Shown here: positions 62,103-64,000 of the stretch, piece by piece
Position numbering within the stretch: position 1 is the stretch's first letter
Layout: each line of letters begins with the position of its first letter
Assembly: GCF_000499845.2 (NCBI RefSeq)
Contig: NC_023753.2
Span: 21,979,932-22,043,931 of the forward strand
DNA: 64,000 nucleotides
Direction: 5' to 3'
Source: Phaseolus vulgaris
Taxonomy: Eukaryota; Streptophyta; Magnoliopsida; Fabales; Fabaceae
Notes under the pieces: model-generated
What the model saw: the letters and a program-made list of their open reading frames with translations, nothing else
Database searches by the model: none
Told to the model about the DNA's origin: nothing
Made by a program: the position numbers and the translations under genes

Positions 62103-62374
62103 TGTTGGGTATGAAGTCAGGACCAATTGGGTTGGGCTGACTAGACACCATGTTTAGTGAGTGAGCTTAATCATTGTGTCCCTTTTATAATCTCTATTTA
62201 AAGAGAACATTGTACTTGTAATTGGTGTGAAACATGATAGAAATGAAAACCTAATAGTTGTCATGTGGATGTAGGTTGCAGTTGGCGACCGATCCACGTT
62301 AAATCATGTGTTGTTTATTTTTTGCAGTTGATTCGTGATTATGTGTGTTGCTTCCGCGTGCGTTTTTTCCATCA
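62103..62374 (+). repeat. 3' LTR of the gag-only Copia derivative
   Basis: 272 bp, ends CCATCA next to CTTAT. Confidence 0.93.
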
Positions 62375-62877
62375 CTTATAAGTATCTGACCTAAATGATA
62401 ATGTTTAACATATTAGAATGCTAGAAATAAATTTGAAATGTTAATTGTTTCATAACATTTATTCGTAATCATAAGAAAGTTTTTATAAATATGCGAGGAA
62501 TGGATATTTAGGAGATAATCTTAATATTTTTGTATGCGAGGAATCAATATGAATGATTTTTTATATGTGCATCAAGGTCAATCAAGATGGAATGTTATAT
62601 GTTCTTATTCATTAAAAATACAGACGAGAGAGAAAGATTAAAACCCAATCCCAATTTTCTTAATTGAATCATCTAAATCATTTACTTTGTTTTTATTTAA
62701 ATTTCTTCATAAATTCATGATACCAACAACCTTTCAAACAAACTTTGACACATTTTTCATATTTAATGAATATTATACTTGAGATTTTAGAATTATTTCT
62801 TCTGGGTTCAAAATTCGTCCTCATGGACAATTTATTACTTTTGACTCGATACACTTGTCGAATTAAAAAAATCATCA

Positions 62878-63500
62878 CTCACTTAAAATAGCTCCACTAC
62901 GTTTCATGATCCTACACTTTATAGGTCAATAGTTGGTGCTCTATATATAGAATGTAACATTCATGTAACATTCATTCATCATGAGCTTGTTTATTTTTAT
63001 AAATAAAATTAGCCACTACATGCATAAACCACAAGAGCATCATTGGAAACCTCTCAAACACATTCTTTGTTATCTCATTGACATTGCTCACCATGGTCTT
63101 TTTCTTGAAAGTTTAAAAAGCTTGTCTGTTATTGGATTTTGTGATGTCAACTGGGAATCTAATACTGATGATCGTAAATTGACAATTATATTTTGTGTTC
63201 ATGTTGGACCTAATGTTTGTCTCTTGAGGATCACTAAACAATGTGTTGTATCTCGAAGTAATACCGAAGTTGAATACAAATGCATTGTTGTAACGCTCAC
63301 TAAAATTTTATTGTTAGTATCTCTTCTTTGTGAGCTTTGTATTCCATCAAATGTTCCAATTGTTTATTCAGATAACCTTGACGCGATTCTCCTTGTTGCA
63401 TTACACTCTCGCTCCAAACATTTTGAACTCAATTTGCATTTTATTCATGATTGAGTACAACAAAATATTGTTTACTTGGTGCATTTTTCAGTTCATTTTC
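62878..63500 (+). pseudogene. RNase H half of the Copia remnant
   Basis: After FHDPTLYRSIVGAL a deletion or shift leads to the open frame 62981-63454 with HYMHKPQEHHWKPLKHIL, GFCDVNWESNTDDRKLTI, SRSNTEVEYKCIVVTLTKIL, PIVYSDNLDAILL and HSRSKHFELNLHFIHD. These match the Copia RNase H block order; usual Asp-Ala-Asp is Asp-Val-Asn here. Confidence 0.85.
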
Positions 63501-63610
63501 AAGTAGCAGACATCCTATCAGCCTTTATATGAATCCTCTTTTTATAAGTTTATAGATAAACTTATGGTAATCATCAGACCCACCATAAATTTATAGAGGG
63601 ATGACAAGCA

Positions 63611-64000
63611 AACCATCTTAACAAATATATAACAACTTTTCTATTATATATATTTTAGCTTTTTCCATATATATATATATATAAATAATACATTATGTAT
63701 ATGTGAATAGTAAATCAGTTTAATTTTTTCTTCTCTTCTTAATCCAATAATTGATATCAAAATTAAAGTCATAACAAAATTCAAAATTTGAAGTTATTGT
63801 GTGATATTATAATTATAATTATATACATACTTTTTTTTTTAAACTTTTCAAAAAATAACTATATATTTATTGAAACTTTTCAAAATAGTAGGACAAATAA
63901 ATAAAAAACTTAATAAACAAACGAACAAAAAGACTATTAAATTATTGCTTTTTGTGGGTTCCATCACTTCTTATCTCCTTCCAACTTTTACTCCAAGAAC
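63611..64000. other. AT-rich DNA at the right edge
   Basis: Short TA repeats near 63668-63682 and no coding signal. The pyrimidine-rich last ~60 bases could lie upstream of a gene outside the window. Confidence 0.3.

Larger units (their letters stand above)
59800..62374 (+). mobile_element. Gag-only Copia derivative (TR-GAG-like), 2575 bp
   Basis: Two 272-bp LTRs (59800-60071 and 62103-62374; TGTTGGGTATG...CCATCA) with the perfect duplication CTTAT (59795-59799 and 62375-62379). A Met-type primer site TGGTATCAAGAG lies at 60074 and a purine tract AAGTGGGAGAT before 62103. Inside are a 36-bp minisatellite, a GC-rich leader, a partial gag with zinc knuckle, and a protease fragment lacking its active-site loop. 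Integrase, RT and RNase H are absent. That fits non-autonomous 'terminal repeats with gag' elements that borrow enzymes from a related Copia. It is the youngest layer of this nest. Confidence 0.88.
59078..62877. mobile_element. Solo LTR (about 1.2 kb) nested in the Copia remnant
   Basis: Starts TGATAACTATC and ends AAATCATCA. Flanks CTCAT (59073-59077) and CTCAC (62878-62882) match at four of five bases. Without the nested 59800-62374 element it is about 1220 bp. It holds palindromic 'ctcgcttaagcgagtt' motifs (59380-59440), 'aaaccctag' text near 59510-59580 that looks like a transcript start region, and 'atgcgaggaat' twice (62495-62550). The parent family is unclear, perhaps a legume Ty3/gypsy lineage. 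Confidence 0.72.
58180..63610 (+). mobile_element. Decayed Copia pol remnant, split by a nested solo LTR
   Basis: Two plus-strand halves: 58180-59077 (pre-RT linker and RT) and 62878-63610 (RT tail, RNase H). The left half has THPIVTRG-like KHPIVTRGRTCTF, FVSLGHTKPNTLKEALAYP, then VDDIILIGSSSHDIL and LLSQTKNIKQLLQRANMHDA. The right half opens FHDPTLYRSIVGAL, then HKPQEHHWKPLKHIL, DRKLTIIFCVHVGPN, VVSRSNTEVEYKCI and VYSDNLDAI. Dropping the insertion and one copy of its duplication lets the frame run across the junction. Stops and shifts are numerous. LTRs of this element were not found, and its 5' half is missing. Confidence 0.83.

Noticed and set aside
1..64000. tRNA or rRNA genes
   Set aside because: TTCGA-type boxes were seen only in isolation (for example near 39438) without a cloverleaf.

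Overview
This is nuclear DNA from a flowering plant, most likely a legume of the Phaseoleae (Phaseolus/Vigna/Glycine relatives). It is AT-rich, has spliced genes with GT-AG introns, and is packed with plant LTR retrotransposons, including a SIRE-type Copia element. The genus is inferred from the style of the repeats and was not tested. I see no bacterial, CRISPR or plasmid features.

Three host genes are supported. (1) A chloroplast-type Nudix hydrolase (NUDT26-like) on the minus strand at 129-2424 runs off the left edge. (2) A complete 12-exon exocyst subunit gene, EXO70A1-like, lies on the plus strand at 24839-34090 and predicts 653 residues; its intron 8 is a GC-AG intron. (3) A complete 7-exon gene on the plus strand at 35579-40202 predicts 212 residues in the NTF2-like/DUF2358-like group. 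The three genes show no common pathway.

The rest is mostly transposon archaeology, and many insertions can be placed to the base from target-site duplications (TSDs). At 5837-19421 an old element with ~190-bp terminal inverted repeats has its right repeat split twice. One split is a 10-kb SIRE-type Copia element (6675-16760, TSD GAAGT) with a decayed env-like extra ORF. The other is a solo LTR (16792-19315, TSD ATTGA), which itself holds a 1.4-kb hAT-like element (17073-18498, 8-bp TSD CTCTTAAC). At 46733-52494 a short-LTR Copia element (Ale-like, minus strand) carries a tandem TRIM array (48475-49455, TSD AGGTT) with four LTRs in an A-B-A-B haplotype order. At 53095-54680 and 55045-55930 lie a decayed CACTA-associated gene and a LINE RNase H fragment. 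At 58180-63610 a decayed Copia pol is split by a solo LTR (59078-62877, TSD CTCAY), which is split in turn by a gag-only Copia derivative (59800-62374, TSD CTTAT) with a 36-bp minisatellite in its leader.

The most unusual items are the tandem TRIM array, the two deep nests whose parent sequences rejoin cleanly once insertions are ignored, and the gag-only Copia element. I do not see an unknown enzymatic or defence system. The long gaps between these features hold AT-rich sequence, weak transposon debris and no gene I can support.
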